From Circinella minor (Eukaryota; Mucoromycota; Mucoromycetes; Mucorales; Lichtheimiaceae), in assembly GCA_016758965.1 (NCBI GenBank), contig JAEPRB010000011.1:124001-188000 (forward strand): a stretch of 64,000 nucleotides of DNA. The letters run 5' to 3'. Each line of letters begins with the position of its first letter. The first letter of the stretch is position 1. Positions 1-12,117 of the stretch are shown here, in pieces. The notes beneath the pieces were generated by a model that saw nothing but the letters and a program-made list of their open reading frames with translations, ran no database searches and was not told the DNA's origin. The translations under genes and the position numbers were made by a program.

Positions 1-1907
1 TAAACCAGCTTTCATATGAATATTTTTCGTTTATATAGTATGTTTGATATTCTACTTTTTTGGTGATGGTACTAATAGCGCGTGTAAATTTTGTCTCCAA
101 AGTTCAAACTACAAGGAGCATTTTGTCAGTCAAGTAAATCTTGAGTCCCGTCTTTAAAAAAATATTTGACAATTTGAGTCTGCTCAGTACAATAGCCAAC
201 AAACATGATATCGCTTTATATTATTTTTACTTATAGTAATAATACGTATCGCTATCATTGGTCATGCACTTTTTGCATATTTAAGTAGCGTCTTGATTTC
301 CGTATCAAACACGTTACCTACCTCCTAAATCACTCTATTACCAATGCGGGGGTTATTTAATGGTTTTCTCACGTGAGGCACTCCTTGTAATTTCCAAAAA
401 TACATTATTATTTTTTGTAGCTCACTGTATTATTATCATAAAAATCAAGTGGACATTCAATATTCAGCTAATATTACCACATGAATCCACAGCCGAATTG
501 CGAATATTGCAGCGGTGTTATTCAGAACTTGGTCTTATTTGGTCAGTAAAATTATTATACTTTACAAAAAATAGTATAAACCACATACATACACTGGTAA
601 GTAGTGGTACCATATTTACATTATCGTAAATTACTGTAAAGTCTATAATCGGTAGAATTGACACCTTTCCAAATATTACCTTGACTACGTTGTTATATAG
701 CGTATTAAAAATATTAAATAGGCTCATTTATTACTTGTTCATTATTTGTTTAAATTTATTATACAGCTAATTTTTTAAGCATTATAATTATCATCTTCTC
801 ATAATGATGTTTTTTGCCGTTTGGTGTATATATTATCACTGTATGTATTGACCTCTTATAGAGTAAATTCAGTTAATATTATTAAATTAGATTATCACGT
901 TCATGCAACTGTATGTTATAATATATACAAATCAAATAAGAATATGATTTAAGGTTATCTCTTAGATAAAATAATAAAGTAAATAAAACAGTCCAAATTA
1001 TGGTGGTAAGTGATCAATAAAAGGTTTTTGACATTAAGATTTCTAATGATTTCATTTGATTTAAAAAAGTTCAGGTTTCTAACTTACTAATATCTTTTTC
1101 TAAAATGTTCCGCAGCTATTCCGCAATAGCAACTGCTCCTTTAATGTCGCGCAGTTATTAGATGTGAATTATCTTATTATTATTTAGGAAATTATTTATA
1201 TATAAGGTTGTTATGCAATCAGACTGTTTCATAGTAAAAGTAATTATTTTGAGAATATTTTTATATCAAGTATATATTAGTGTATAAAAATATAGAAAAT
1301 AAGAAAATTGGTTATGCACGGGTTACAATGGTGAAGCATATATTATTACTGGCTTGTACGACACAGCAAAAAACATATAACTTAATTGTTGCAGAAAACA
1401 GCAATTGTGGTTACGTACAGACAATTGTTCAGAAATGTAACGTTATTTACTGGAAAAATTCAAAAATTACTTTTTAGTTTCTATTTCTTTATTTACACTA
1501 CATAATAATACGTAAAAGTTTACTAGAGGAAGCACGATAGAAAATAAAAGCGAATTATTTCTGGACCACATATATGGTAAAACAGGGGTTAATATTGTTG
1601 TTTTTCTTTTACCCGTTATTATCGTTAAACTTTATACTAACTTTTTATTAGTTATTTTACTCTTTTTAAGAAAATGGGCTGAATGTTCGTTCTTTTTATA
1701 ACATTATGAGTCATACACTTCATGCATAGGGTTCTGAGCTTTTCCCCTTTCTGAGTAGTAAGAAATCAACCATTTATAGCAGCACGTAATGGGAGAACAG
1801 GATAACGAATTGTTACCCCATTTAGATATAAGTTTATTCACATAAGATATATAAGCACTGCAAGAAATTATATTTGAAAAACTTGACTTGATCAAACAAC
1901 AACTACC
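1..1907. other. AT-rich intergenic stretch
   Basis: No gene could be supported here. The open frames on both strands are short, overlap one another and show no family motif or splice-compatible extension. The stretch just before 1908 presumably holds the promoter of the NmrA-like gene; AT-rich TATA-like words lie near 1845-1855, but none is convincing as a defined element. Confidence 0.5.
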
Positions 1908-2801
1908 ATGGTTTATAAAGAAAAAATTTTCATTATTGGCGGGACAGGAAATGTTGGCCAAGCTTTGGTGCGTAGCTTGTTAGCTAATCCAAATGTGGCG
2001 TTGACACTTTATGCAAGGTCTCCAGCAAAGCTTCAAGAACTTTTTGGCGAACAAACAGACGAAAAGGTTCAGGTTATCCAAGGTGATTATGTTAACCAGA
2101 AACCATTCGAACAAGCCATTCCTGGTCATACTCGTTTGTTTCTTTTGCTCCAGGTCCCTGATTTTGACTATTCAAATATTGCTCGAGGATTTGCAGAAAA
2201 GGCCTACGATGCAGGTGTGAAGCAAATCGTCATTAATTCTGGCATAACAGCATCGATGCCATGGAGATCTACAACCTACAGTGGTGTCCCATTCGAGAAA
2301 GCTGTACTTGATATTCCAAATCGAAAAGCCGTGGTAACGCTTCGTCCTGCAAATTTCATGTCTAACCAGTTGATGCCAGGTGGAGACGCAGACAACGCCA
2401 AAAAATCCAATATGATATTCGATACTCGTGAACCAGATCAACCTAACCCCTGGATTTCACCCAATGATATTGGTGAACTCGCTGCTAACATTTTACAAGA
2501 GCCTATCGAAAAACATGGTGATGCTGTATACGAAATGATCGGTGATCCAAGAACACCTACAGAACATGCTGAAATACTTAGTCGTGTACTTGGTAAGACT
2601 ATCACCTATCAAAAAATTTCTGAAGAACAACTTTACGAAGCAATGACAAAGCAAGGTGGTTTGGCTCATACTGTTGCATACTTGTATGTTTATTTTGGAC
2701 AATATACCTCAAAAAGAACACCGGGACTATCGATTCTTCTCGGTCGCCAACCAGAGACACTGGAGCAATGGATCGTAAAAAATAAGTCTGCTTTTTCATA
2801 G
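1908..2801 (+). CDS. NmrA-like NAD(P)-binding protein
   Basis: Intronless gene for 297 residues, the usual size for the NmrA-like/atypical short-chain dehydrogenase group. The N-terminus forms a Rossmann beta strand followed by a GxxGxxG loop, GGTGNVG at residues 11-17, which binds NAD(P). The family pattern continues with YARSPAKL (an arginine where NADP-type members contact the 2' phosphate), a QGDY segment, and near the C-terminus a stretch typical of NmrA proteins that test a bound nucleotide and act as redox sensors or quinone-type reductases. There is no YxxxK catalytic pair in the classical position. The ATG at 1908 is the first in frame and places the Rossmann strand correctly. An AATAAA lies at 2809-2814, directly after the stop. 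The same-strand copy at 3595 is a broken duplicate. The substrate is not predictable. Confidence 0.88.
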   Translation: MVYKEKIFIIGGTGNVGQALVRSLLANPNVALTLYARSPAKLQELFGEQTDEKVQVIQGDYVNQKPFEQAIPGHTRLFLLLQVPDFDYSNIARGFAEKAYDAGVKQIVINSGITASMPWRSTTYSGVPFEKAVLDIPNRKAVVTLRPANFMSNQLMPGGDADNAKKSNMIFDTREPDQPNPWISPNDIGELAANILQEPIEKHGDAVYEMIGDPRTPTEHAEILSRVLGKTITYQKISEEQLYEAMTKQGGLAHTVAYLYVYFGQYTSKRTPGLSILLGRQPETLEQWIVKNKSAFS

Positions 2802-3594
2802 TATAATTAATAAAGTCTGGTAAATGGCCAGTAGTAATTTTTGCTGTAAATGGATTCTTGAAAAAAAAATTAAATGGGTGAATCAACTATTTTTTTTATC
2901 TGTCAAATAAATTATTGGTTCAATTCAGAATTCTTACGTATCGCTTTTTTATACTCATTTACTCCCTAGTTATTATTATGATTATTGTTATTGCTTAACT
3001 TGAAGCTGCTGCAAATTGCATTTTTACAGCTCTAAAGCTGTTATGTATGGGGAATATTCACTGATCAAAAAAAGTTCTTTTTTCTTCTCCGTACAAACTG
3101 TTTGTACTTTATGCACCAAGGTGAAGACAATAACTTCGTTATACCTATAGTTGAATTATACACAAATGTGTTTGATTTTACTATATTGGTGTTCAGAACT
3201 TATTTTAAAAATAGGTTTATTATTTAATGACTGAAATGTATATTACGAGCCTCATTATAATGTAAAATCAGTTTTCTTTCAGCTTCTTCAGGTTTTTTTT
3301 TGTTGCTTGTATTGACTAGCCAATAATTAATAGACGAACATTTAGGCAAAGTTAAAGCTTTCAAAAGAAAAAAATAGGGACACGTATCCTCATGTTCATG
3401 TCGCATCCGAATTAAAAAAAACAGTCAAAAGATATGATGACTTCGTACGTTCTTAAATAGCAATCATCTCTTACGACACCCTATTAAATTACCACTTCAA
3501 AATATAATATAGTCTTCTTTTACATATAAATAATCATTGGCTATTAATATGAACTTCTTGCTTATTATAAATTATTTTTACAACAACAAGAATC
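2802..3594. other. Intergenic between tandem NmrA-like copies
   Basis: AT-rich spacer of about 0.8 kb with short A and T runs. No gene or RNA was recognised. It begins with the polyadenylation-type word AATAAA at 2809 and ends with the leader of the decayed copy, where TATA-like words lie around 3520. Confidence 0.45.
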
Positions 3595-4503
3595 ATGGTA
3601 TATGAAGAACGAATATTTCTCATTGACGCGACTGGAAATATTGGCAATCCCCTTGTATATAAACTACTTGCTAACCCTAAGGTAGCATTGACATTTTACA
3701 CCCGATCTCCGGCCAAGATTCATGAACTTTATGGTGGTCAACCTAATGGAAAAATGGAAATTGTTCAAGGTGATTACAGCGATCTAAAACCTTTTGAGAA
3801 TTCCATTGCTGGTCATTCGCGTATGTTTTTTGTTATCCATCTTTTGGATTTTGAGACTATTGCAAGTACGTACCACAAGAGCATTTGCTGAAAAGGCTTA
3901 TAATGCCGGTGTAGAGCAAGTTGTGTTTATTTCTGGTATTGTGGCATCCACACCGTGGCGTGCAGCAATCGCTAGTTCCGTTGGTCGCAAAGTGGAGGAA
4001 AGCATCCTTACTATTCCAGATCGAAAAGGATTTGTGGCACTGCGACCGACATATTTATGACTAATCAAATTATTATTCATAATGGCGATGTGTATACTGT
4101 GAAGAATGACAATAAAATAGTGAATATATGTAATAATGATGAGACAAAACCATGGATTTCTACCAAAGATATTGGTGAAATTGCTGTCAATATTTTATAA
4201 GATCCAATCGAGAAGCATGGTGATGCAGTATATGAATTGATTGGAGACCCACAAACACCAAAAGAGCACGCAGAATTTCTTAGTCGCGTACTTGGAAGAA
4301 AGATTATTTATGAGAAGATTGCCCAAGAACAGAGCTATAAGACGATGATAAAGACTGGTATGCCACACCTTTTTGCATTCAACGGGATACAATTATCTGG
4401 AATGCTTCTCAATTTACCTACCACCCCAGGAATATCTATACTACTTGGACGTCAACCCCAAACCATGGAGCAATGGGTAGAAGAAAATAAGAATGTATTT
4501 TAA
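3595..4503 (+). pseudogene. Decayed tandem copy of NmrA-like gene
   Basis: Tandem duplicate of the gene at 1908, alignable along its full length but broken three times. The first part (3595 to about 3860) keeps the start and SPAKIHELYGG-type sequence, but its Rossmann loop reads DATGNIG, having lost the first glycine. Around 3863-3880 the homology moves to another frame, before the segment TRAFAEKAYNAG. Near 4056-4059 it moves back after RPTY, consistent with one base lost from a T run. At 4198-4200 a TAA stands where the intact copy has a glutamine codon (NILQEP against NIL-stop-DP). The rest, ISILLGRQPQTMEQW, matches the intact C-terminus. The lesions cannot be explained by a normal-sized intron; the 14-base GT...AG interval near the first lesion is too short. 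Decay looks fairly recent because most codons still align. Confidence 0.9.
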
Positions 4504-5506
4504 CAATAGTGTTACGTATTTGAAAGCCGTACGTAGCATTAAAATATATACAGATCTAGCGTTATGCTGATATGTATTGAATGTGTAATAAAAAGACCCA
4601 CTTTTGTGCTTTCCTAGTAATATGTTTCTCACTCTTCATATCTTAAATTGATTTAGACCATATATTATACGTAATCGCTAATTTTAAATTGGTTATTTAG
4701 TATACAAAGATACAGCTTCTAATACACACAGACACATATATATATTGTGTATGAGTATATTTGAAATTAAACAATTTATATTTATACGTACGTATTCAGA
4801 AAGATTAATTGAGAAATTATGTAAAAGGAGTCAGACACGGTTTGACTGTGGCATCATTCAATTAGCTACAATAATGAACAGAAATATTAAATAAATAATA
4901 ATTGTAAGTATCTTAGCAACATTCTTCTGGTATTGCTAAAAGGCCAATAAACAATTCGTCTTATTATAAGTTCTAGCTACTGTGTTTTGAACTCTCTGAA
5001 TGGATCAGCATTGTTATTGTAATACTACAAAAAACTTTACTCAAAGTATAACAAAATAATGTGAAAGAAAAATTTACGTATTTCTTTTATAACAAAAGGT
5101 AGTACAAAAATTTATAACACTGTGTATAAAGGTAGTAAGTTTATGATGATGGAAAGCCATATTAAAAAATCATGCGTGTGCTCGTTCAACAAGGTTATAG
5201 CCTAAAGTATATTTTATATAAATAAAAATAAATATTAGCTGTTTTATGCAAAAACACTTGGTTTTTATCGTGCGTATAGTTGTGGCGTCTGTGCAATGAC
5301 AAACCCTAAACAGGTAACTGTTTTTGATTGTCTTTTTGAGAATAAACGTTTTCTAAGCCAAAACAAAAAGTAAATGATGACGATGAAAGGATCCCAACAA
5401 TTTTTAAAAAGTTCTTAGATACTTTTTATTTTCCCATTTTTCGTTTCTTTCTTCTTTTTTACTAATTTTTTTTCTACCCCTTCATCCCCCCCCAAAAAAA
5501 ATTATT
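4504..5506. other. Intergenic with T/C-rich leader
   Basis: One kilobase without a recognised gene. The last 100 bases (about 5405-5500) are strongly pyrimidine-rich with C runs, the type of leader seen before several start codons in this window, so this end probably contains the promoter and 5' UTR of the gene at 5507. Confidence 0.5.
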
Positions 5507-6635
5507 ATGGGTGGCACAGTCTCAAAACCGAGGACAAAATCCGACTTAGATAAAAATCGACGTTTACGTTCATCTGCAACGGTGGGATGCGAAAAGAATG
5601 ATGAAGAAGGTATTCTTAAACCAGCTGTAGTCGATGGAAATCACAACTTTAAAAAACGACGAAAAATGCGCTTATCGGCTTTATTACCGCAGCAACTTAA
5701 TAATCGTAATGATACCTACGACATCTATGGCGATGGCAATGTAAACAATTATAATAGTAGTCAACAACCTCAGCAGCAACAGAAAACGAAAAAAAAACTC
5801 AAGGGGAAAAAGCATAATGTCAAAAGTATTTCCGTTAAACGCAATGCCAAATATAAACGAGTTACAAAAAGTATAATCGGAAAACCGTCGAATTTTCAAC
5901 ATATGGGACATGTTGGTGCTGATCAACAGTTTACTCCTCGTACAATTCGGCATGTAAGTTTCTAATATTTAGTTTCTTTATTACTTTTTTTTTTTGGTAT
6001 TCTGATAATAAGGTTGACAATCTGTTTGCTTCTCCTATTGAAATCTCCAGCCTGACAATCGAATGCTCGCAGAGCAGCTGCATGACATTACAACTCGCAT
6101 TAATTCATTAGGGGATGAAGGAGGGGATGATCAAATTACTATACAGGTTTCACCATCAACTCCCACGTCTTCTTCATTTAATCAACGACAGCAGCAAACA
6201 AAAGTGGGACCATTGTCTGAAGAAGATAGAAAGCATAATCAACATAATCAAAACAAAGATCCAGAACAGCAATACAATCAACCTCGACAACAACAGCAGA
6301 ATATTGGTCCTCCACCATCACCACCTGCTCATTGGAGTTCATTAGCTTTACGACAGGCAATGCGACGACAGCAACAAATTAACAATCATAAAAAACTATT
6401 AAAGTTACAGCAGCAACAGCAGCAACAATTGATGCAACAGAAACAAAATATGCAACAGCAACAACACATACCACGGATACCAGAATCAAAAGTAACATCC
6501 ATGAAACGTCGGAACAATCCCGTCAATTCGAAAAGAGGAAAGCAACGAACTACGGGCCGAAGGCCCCGAGCAAACCACGTATCACCTAATTTATTAGGTA
6601 TGCCACCATCTTTACGACTCGGTCCTGCCCGCTGA
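5507..6635 (+). CDS. Low-complexity basic protein, possible N-myristoylation
   Basis: Two exons, 5507-5953 and 6051-6635, joined in phase 0 across a 97-bp intron (GTAAGT...CCAG), give 343 residues. No domain was recognised. The protein starts MGGTVSK, which fits the N-myristoylation pattern: glycine 2, a permissive residue 3 and serine 6. It is rich in lysine and arginine (KKRRKMR near residue 45, KKKLKGKKH near 90), so it could attach to membranes through lipid plus basic residues, although basic nuclear-type signals are equally visible. Residues 190-300 carry long glutamine and asparagine runs and the proline patch GPPPSPP. The C-terminus is basic (RRNNPVNSKRGKQR) and ends LRLGPAR. Splicing is supported because both exons stay open and the junction IRH/PDN keeps frame. 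It converges with the GH125 gene. The function is unknown. Confidence 0.75.
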
Positions 6636-6951
6636 TAAATTTTTCTCTTATTTTTTTTATTCTAAGTACTCTCATTATTTGTATATTCATTTTACTCGTA
6701 CTACTTACTTTCTGCTTGAATAATGTAAAAACCACCCAACATATAACAACAGCAATGCTTAATATATAAAACATTAACAATAACACCTTTTCTGGACCAT
6801 TGGATTATACATCAAACATTATTACTAAATCAACCTTTCTATTCCCTCCCTCTTCATTATATTATTTCTGTATACTTTATATATATATAAAAAAGAAAAA
6901 TAAATGTGGGTATATATTCAATCCACCAACCGTCACACGTCCACAAGGCTA
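6636..6951. other. Convergent intergenic region
   Basis: A 316-bp spacer between the 3' ends of two convergent genes. It is AT-rich with a short TA run near 6878-6890; nothing else was recognised. It presumably holds both polyadenylation sites. Confidence 0.5.
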
Positions 6952-9481
6952 CTATTTGTTATCGACATAACGTCTGTCAAATAAAAGATGGGGTCTTTCT
7001 TTGGATAATTTAAGAATGGCTTGGCCAAATAACCCGTTGACCCAAGCAAACCATGGACGAGTATAATTATTGTCATCTACATGATACGTATAGATGTACC
7101 AATAAACTGTTCAGTATTTTGTGCTCTTTCTGCTATGACAATAATTAGTACCATAGTTTATCATTTTCTTCATCTTACCATCATCATAAACATTAACCGA
7201 CTCGTGGATGAATCCAGTACCATCAGTAGATCTAATAATAATACCAAGTGCTTCTATAATCTCGTTATCATCATCAGATGTCAAAATCTAAGAAAATAAA
7301 ACGCCACATAAACTTTATGGTTCAGAGATACATAAAATGTTAACATAAAGAGCATATATTTTTTTAATTCTTACCCTAACAATCTGCGACATAGGCCAAG
7401 CATATTTTAATCCAACATGAGGACCGCCAATCCCGCTCAGACCACCTGCACGAGCTCCGAAAAAATAGTAGGGGTTATCTTTGGAGAGCACTAGTTTACG
7501 AGTATTTTGGTATATAGGATCATCAGCTTCAACAAACCCAAGCATACTTAAAGATAATAATGACGGTATGTTTGCATCATCAATAATCAGCTTGGAGCCA
7601 TAACCATCCACTTCAACTAAAACAATGTATCCATGGCTTTGTTAGCTAACTTGGTGTTTTATTGTCCTATCTAACCCTTCTACCTCCAATAAAAGATTTA
7701 TAGAAAATATACTTTACATGCAAAAACTTTTCCGTAATCGGGTACATCGGTAATAGCATACTTATAAATAGCGTCACGAATCTCTTTTGATAAATTATCC
7801 ATTTCTTTGGCCATATTAGTTAATCGTTGATTATTGGATGGATTATTTTGCTGCACAAGTTGTGCTGTACGTGCTAATCCTACTGACATAAAAGCATTTC
7901 CTGGAATAAAGAATGGATATACAGTCGCATCATCCGAAGGTCTGAATAAACTCTTGACAAGTCCGGTACGTTTTACTGCTTGGCCAATACCATTTAAAAA
8001 TTGAGATTCTGTAGGTCGATCGGTACTTTGGGAAAAGCGATAATAACTCTCCATAGGATACCCTATTATTTGTAGTTTGTTTTTGTTTTTTGGGGAAAAC
8101 AATAACAAATATGCATAATTTAAATTTTAATCATAAATAATGCGGAATTTTTTTTCTTTGTCTTCTATTTTTATACCTGTTTGTTCATTAAATGTGGGTT
8201 CTTGTTGTTCATGAATGGTTTGAATAACGACTTCTACAGCATCCATCCAATCATTGGATTGAACAAATGTAGCATCCCCTGTTACATTCCAGTATTGATA
8301 TGAAAATCCAAGAAATGATGCTAAAGAATCAATCTCCCATTTTCTCTCAAAAACTATAAATGTATAAAACAAATAATAGTGTTTAGGATTTGAACTAGCT
8401 TAATAACACATTGTCATCGGGATGTTTTTTCCCCTTTTTCTACTTTTTTTTTTACAAATAATGTCCAATGTTTACCCCTCATTTCCTACCATGGTCATCA
8501 TTACTATTACTACTCACCTTCTTCACTATATGCATTTTCCATACCTGGGAACTCAGTAGACATTGCCATTGAACTCGGTTCATTAAATGCATTAGCATAG
8601 GGGTCGATTTTTATGAAACTTGCTTGCATATATATTAACCCTAAAAATAATCGTTTTAAACTAATATCTTGATTTACATAGTCGATATAGGGTAGTAATT
8701 GATTGGCTGAGTCCCGTAACCACATGGCATGAATATCACCCGTGATCACAAAGGACAAAGGATTACAATCTGTGCTGTTAATACACTTTGTCGATTGAAT
8801 TGTTGTATCCAAGGTATTTGGAAGAGTATTCGTAAATAGACGTGCTAGGTCAAGATCTACAATCTACATGTATATAGATTTATTTTGTTACCATTGGCTA
8901 GAAGACGAAATAACAAAAAAAAAGATGGATAATGGTATAATGAATAACTATATATATATATATATATATATATGTACCTTGGATGCTAAACTTTCAATAG
9001 CACTATCTACTACGTTACTAACGAACCGTCGACAAGCATCTTTAGGTCGTTGGAACGGTAAGTTCAACGGCCCTCCACTGCCTGGATCATGAAATTGTTT
9101 AGCGTATCTATAATTGTTTTTAATGAATTGAATGTATTATAATATATAAATATTTTATTTTGCTGCATACGTATACATATGTCTCGTTTTTTTATAACAA
9201 TAACAATCATATTTAGACTGGTAAGTAGTAATTCCATACTTTGCAAAGTTGGATGGACAATCATCAGGCATAATAATATCTTTGTTCGGTGGTGGTGGTG
9301 TTGATGGTCGAGAAAATGATGAACAATAACAATTGAAGCCGTCTTTATCGAAACAAAGTAGAAAAGCAGTTGTAAAAAAGAGTAAAAGAGTAGCAAAAGC
9401 TAGAAAGTTTATATATGGTCCGCTATGACTACTCCTATCATTATTATGACTGCTGACAGGTCGATGATGCAGGGGAATCAT
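6952..9481 (-). CDS. GH125 exo-alpha-1,6-mannosidase, type II membrane protein
   Basis: Eight exons on the minus strand: 9481-9177, 9107-8978, 8863-8518, 8353-8177, 8062-7718, 7616-7375, 7287-7179 and 7076-6952, all GT-AG and in phase, giving 592 residues. The family is glycoside hydrolase 125 (former DUF1237), enzymes that remove alpha-1,6-linked mannose from non-reducing ends. Signature segments in order are LPNTLDTT (about 159-166), ITGDIHAMWLRDSANQ (185-200, holding the conserved acidic residue), ERKWEIDSL, FRPSDDA, FIPGNAF, EVDGYGS, DDANIPSLLS, HES and TRPWFAWVNGLFG (about 557-569). A short N-tail and one hydrophobic segment at about 24-44 predict a type II anchor, suggesting a Golgi or secretory lumen enzyme that trims mannan or N-glycans. 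The first donor could also be at 9171 (two residues more). The ATG at 9481 was chosen; upstream in-frame codons are non-ATG. Confidence 0.9.
8949..8973. repeat. (TA)n microsatellite inside GH125 intron
   Basis: About twelve perfect TA units within the intron between exons 2 and 3 of the GH125 gene, next to the splice donor at 8977. Similar TA runs sit in introns at 19188-19206 and about 61982-62004. Confidence 0.9.
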
Positions 9482-9886
9482 CTGGCACAAAAAATTAATA
9501 TATAAAAGACAAGAGAGAGCTGTTGACGAAAAAAATTATTATTCTTTAATTTTGTGAACACCTGATTATAGTAAATTATTATTTGAATAAATAATAAGTC
9601 GGTTTATTTTTCTTAAAAGTTTTTTCCTGTCGGATTGCGTGCGTGTATGTTATTGTTGCTTGTTAATGAGGGGATGTTGAGGGTATGATAAAATAATAAT
9701 AAATGATAATAAATATGTGAATATATAGTAATATTAATATAGAATGAAATAAAATGGATGAAAGAAGAAATGATAAAAAAGAAAAGTAAAAATAACAGAA
9801 ATAAAAACAGGAAGGAAGAGAGTAAGTTGCTATATGTATGTCAGAGGGGCGTGGTTATGTGGGGGGAGGCGGAAAAAAATAGTCAT
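9482..9886. other. Intergenic, GH125 promoter side
   Basis: 405 bp between the GH125 start and the stop of the acyl-CoA-binding gene, both on the minus strand. It is AT-rich with purine-rich plus-strand stretches (pyrimidine-rich in the direction of GH125 transcription), which fits a promoter and leader. No gene was seen. Confidence 0.5.
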
Positions 9887-11314
9887 TCACACGGTCACCT
9901 TCCAGAAAACAATGCGTCGTACTAAGTAACGCATGATTTCTTGTGTTTGAGGGCCAACGTAGCTTACGATTGCCAACGCCACAGGAGACTTTCGGCGCCA
10001 AAGAATTAAGAAGACAAGTATCAGTACAATAGAGTTGATAACGGTATGTTTTAAAATGGATTTAATCAGCCGGAACCATGACCAACGCAATTGTCGTTGT
10101 CGTTCATCGCGTGCAACCATTCCACGAGTCAGTCTGTCAATTTGTTCTGATAGTGCAGTTACCTCTGTTTGTAAACTCTCTAATGCTCGTTCAGATACTG
10201 GTGGTGGTGCATGATTCTTGTCATCATTATTACTGTCATTACTATCACTGCTGCTTTTTACTGCTGCAGTTGAAGGTGTTACTGTACTGTTATTTGTTTT
10301 GTCTACAGATGATTTACGAAGAGTGGTAGTATTTGTAGGTACATACGGATGATAATTGGGCGATTGTAAGGCCAGAGATGCAGTGGCAGCTGCTACTTCA
10401 CGATCCACAGTATCTGTATCCGACGCAACACTGCTGTTAGCACCATGTGCCAAAAAATCGATAGGCCGTGCATATTTACTGCCATTGCGATGCCAATATT
10501 TTTGATGCTGTTGTGAGTAATGAGGTGATAGTTCTGGTGTTTCAGGATATGTGCTATTGTTTGTACTAGAAGCGAATGTAGCAAGTGAAGGTGTATCCGG
10601 GTTATTGTTATGACCATGATAACGCTGTTCAGGCGACGAGAGATCCAGCTGCCGCTCTTCTAATTGATGTGGTCCTAAATGTGCGAGATAATATTCTTCC
10701 TTTTCAGCATCTTCTGGATCCCATGCATCCACAAAGGGTTCATCTTCGTTACTATCATCACTAAGTTCGATATAGTGAAGTGATTCGGAAAGTGAAGGTG
10801 CTTGTTCGTGGTCCGGATAGCGGTGGATAAACTATAATTTTCACAAGTTTGTTAAGATTGCAAAGTTCAAATAAATATATAATTCCTTCGTATTTGTATA
10901 TTTCATGTAAGCAACATATTTTTACCTCAACCAATAATTCAATCAATGCATTGACATACAGCTTTTGTGCTTCCACGGGACTTATTCCACGTCGACGTTC
11001 CCATGCTTTCCTATTTTTTTTCCATACATGAATGATTATTATTTGTTATAAATATTAAAAAAGTGGTGTGTTATAATATAAAGACATATAAACATTTAAT
11101 TATATACTTACCATTTAGCATACCGTCCCACTTGCTTTGATGAAGGTCGTGACATGTTACAATCGCCTTGAATAGCTTGCTTATACAATCCATACAAGTT
11201 GAGTTTTTCAGTTGCTGTCGGTTGTAATGCCCCGCGATCCGGTAATGAACGTACAACACTCAATGCTCGTGCAAACCGAATCTGAGTAGTAAAAGAAGTG
11301 TTTGAAGAAGACAT
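9887..11314 (-). CDS. Acyl-CoA-binding protein with C-terminal membrane anchor
   Basis: Three minus-strand exons, 11314-11112, 11010-10926 and 10831-9887, in phase, give 410 residues. Residues from about 8 to 95 form an acyl-CoA-binding (ACBP) domain: FARALSVVRSLP, LYGLYKQAIQGDCN, SRPSS, YAKWKAWERRRG and EAQKLYV. The YKQATxG core and the KW pair line the acyl-CoA site. A long acidic, Ser/Asn-rich linker follows, then a coiled coil (about 308-340, ALESLQTEVTALSEQ) and a hydrophobic segment (about 359-375) near the end. This order (ACB domain, linker, coiled coil, C-terminal anchor) is that of ACBD4/ACBD5, which sit in the peroxisome membrane and tether it to the ER in animals, and of related fungal proteins. 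A second weakly hydrophobic stretch follows the anchor, so strict tail anchoring is uncertain. No FFAT motif was confidently located. Confidence 0.86.
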
Positions 11315-12106
11315 TTATGAAACACAATTCGCTTATAAAATTAGATTATATGGGGTAAAAGTATAACAATGGAATACAAAAAAAAAGAGTGGAGAAAAAA
11401 ATAAGGATTATGAAAGGAAAAACGAGAAAGTTGGAATGAAGCTACTTTCACTCGTAGTTGTGGTAAAAGCTATAAAAAATCATTAGTCATGTTCGTTTCT
11501 CAGCTTCCGGATTCGGTAAAACGTGGCCCTTAGCCTTCCCCACAGTTGTGTTTCTGTGTCGCTTGAGATACCAGTCTCTTTCTTTCTCAAGAAATCCTTG
11601 TAGTCATAAAATATTTTAAGTATAGCATAAGTATTTGGTAATAAGAGTCTCTTGATAATCAAAATATTATCGTACCATATTATTTTTAATGATAAAAATA
11701 CATATACATATAGCTTTTTTTTTATTAAATAATGTTAAATAGCTTAAAAGTATACAAGTTGACCCTTGTCTTTCTTTTTTTATAAATTGGTTTTTACATA
11801 GGCTATAAGCAAATAGTGTTTATTTGGTTATTCGAGTAAACAAGCACATGATCTCCTTTTGTAAATCATATGTTTCCCAATAGGATGGTATTTACTTCTT
11901 TCTTTTTGCATTTGAGAAAAATGAATGAAATACACATCATCTTAAATTGAGTTAAATTATTTCAATTAAAAAGTAATAACAATAATAATAGTGGTGTACT
12001 TAGAACAATTGTTGAAGATATAATCTTAACGCTTAGGCCACACTATTTATAGTCTAAATCTTTTTATTGCAGCCACGAGCTGGAATATTGTCGGCTCTTT
12101 TTTTTT

Positions 12107-12117
12107 GGGGGGGGGGG
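12107..12117. repeat. G11 homopolymer after a T run
   Basis: Eleven consecutive G residues directly after a run of T, in otherwise AT-rich intergenic DNA. Simple-sequence tract with no function visible. Confidence 0.9.

Noticed and set aside
3860..3885. A tiny intron as explanation of the first frame change in the NmrA-like copy
   Set aside because: The only GT...AG interval is 14 bases, far below the shortest intron in this window (about 80 bp), and it would not explain the other two lesions.
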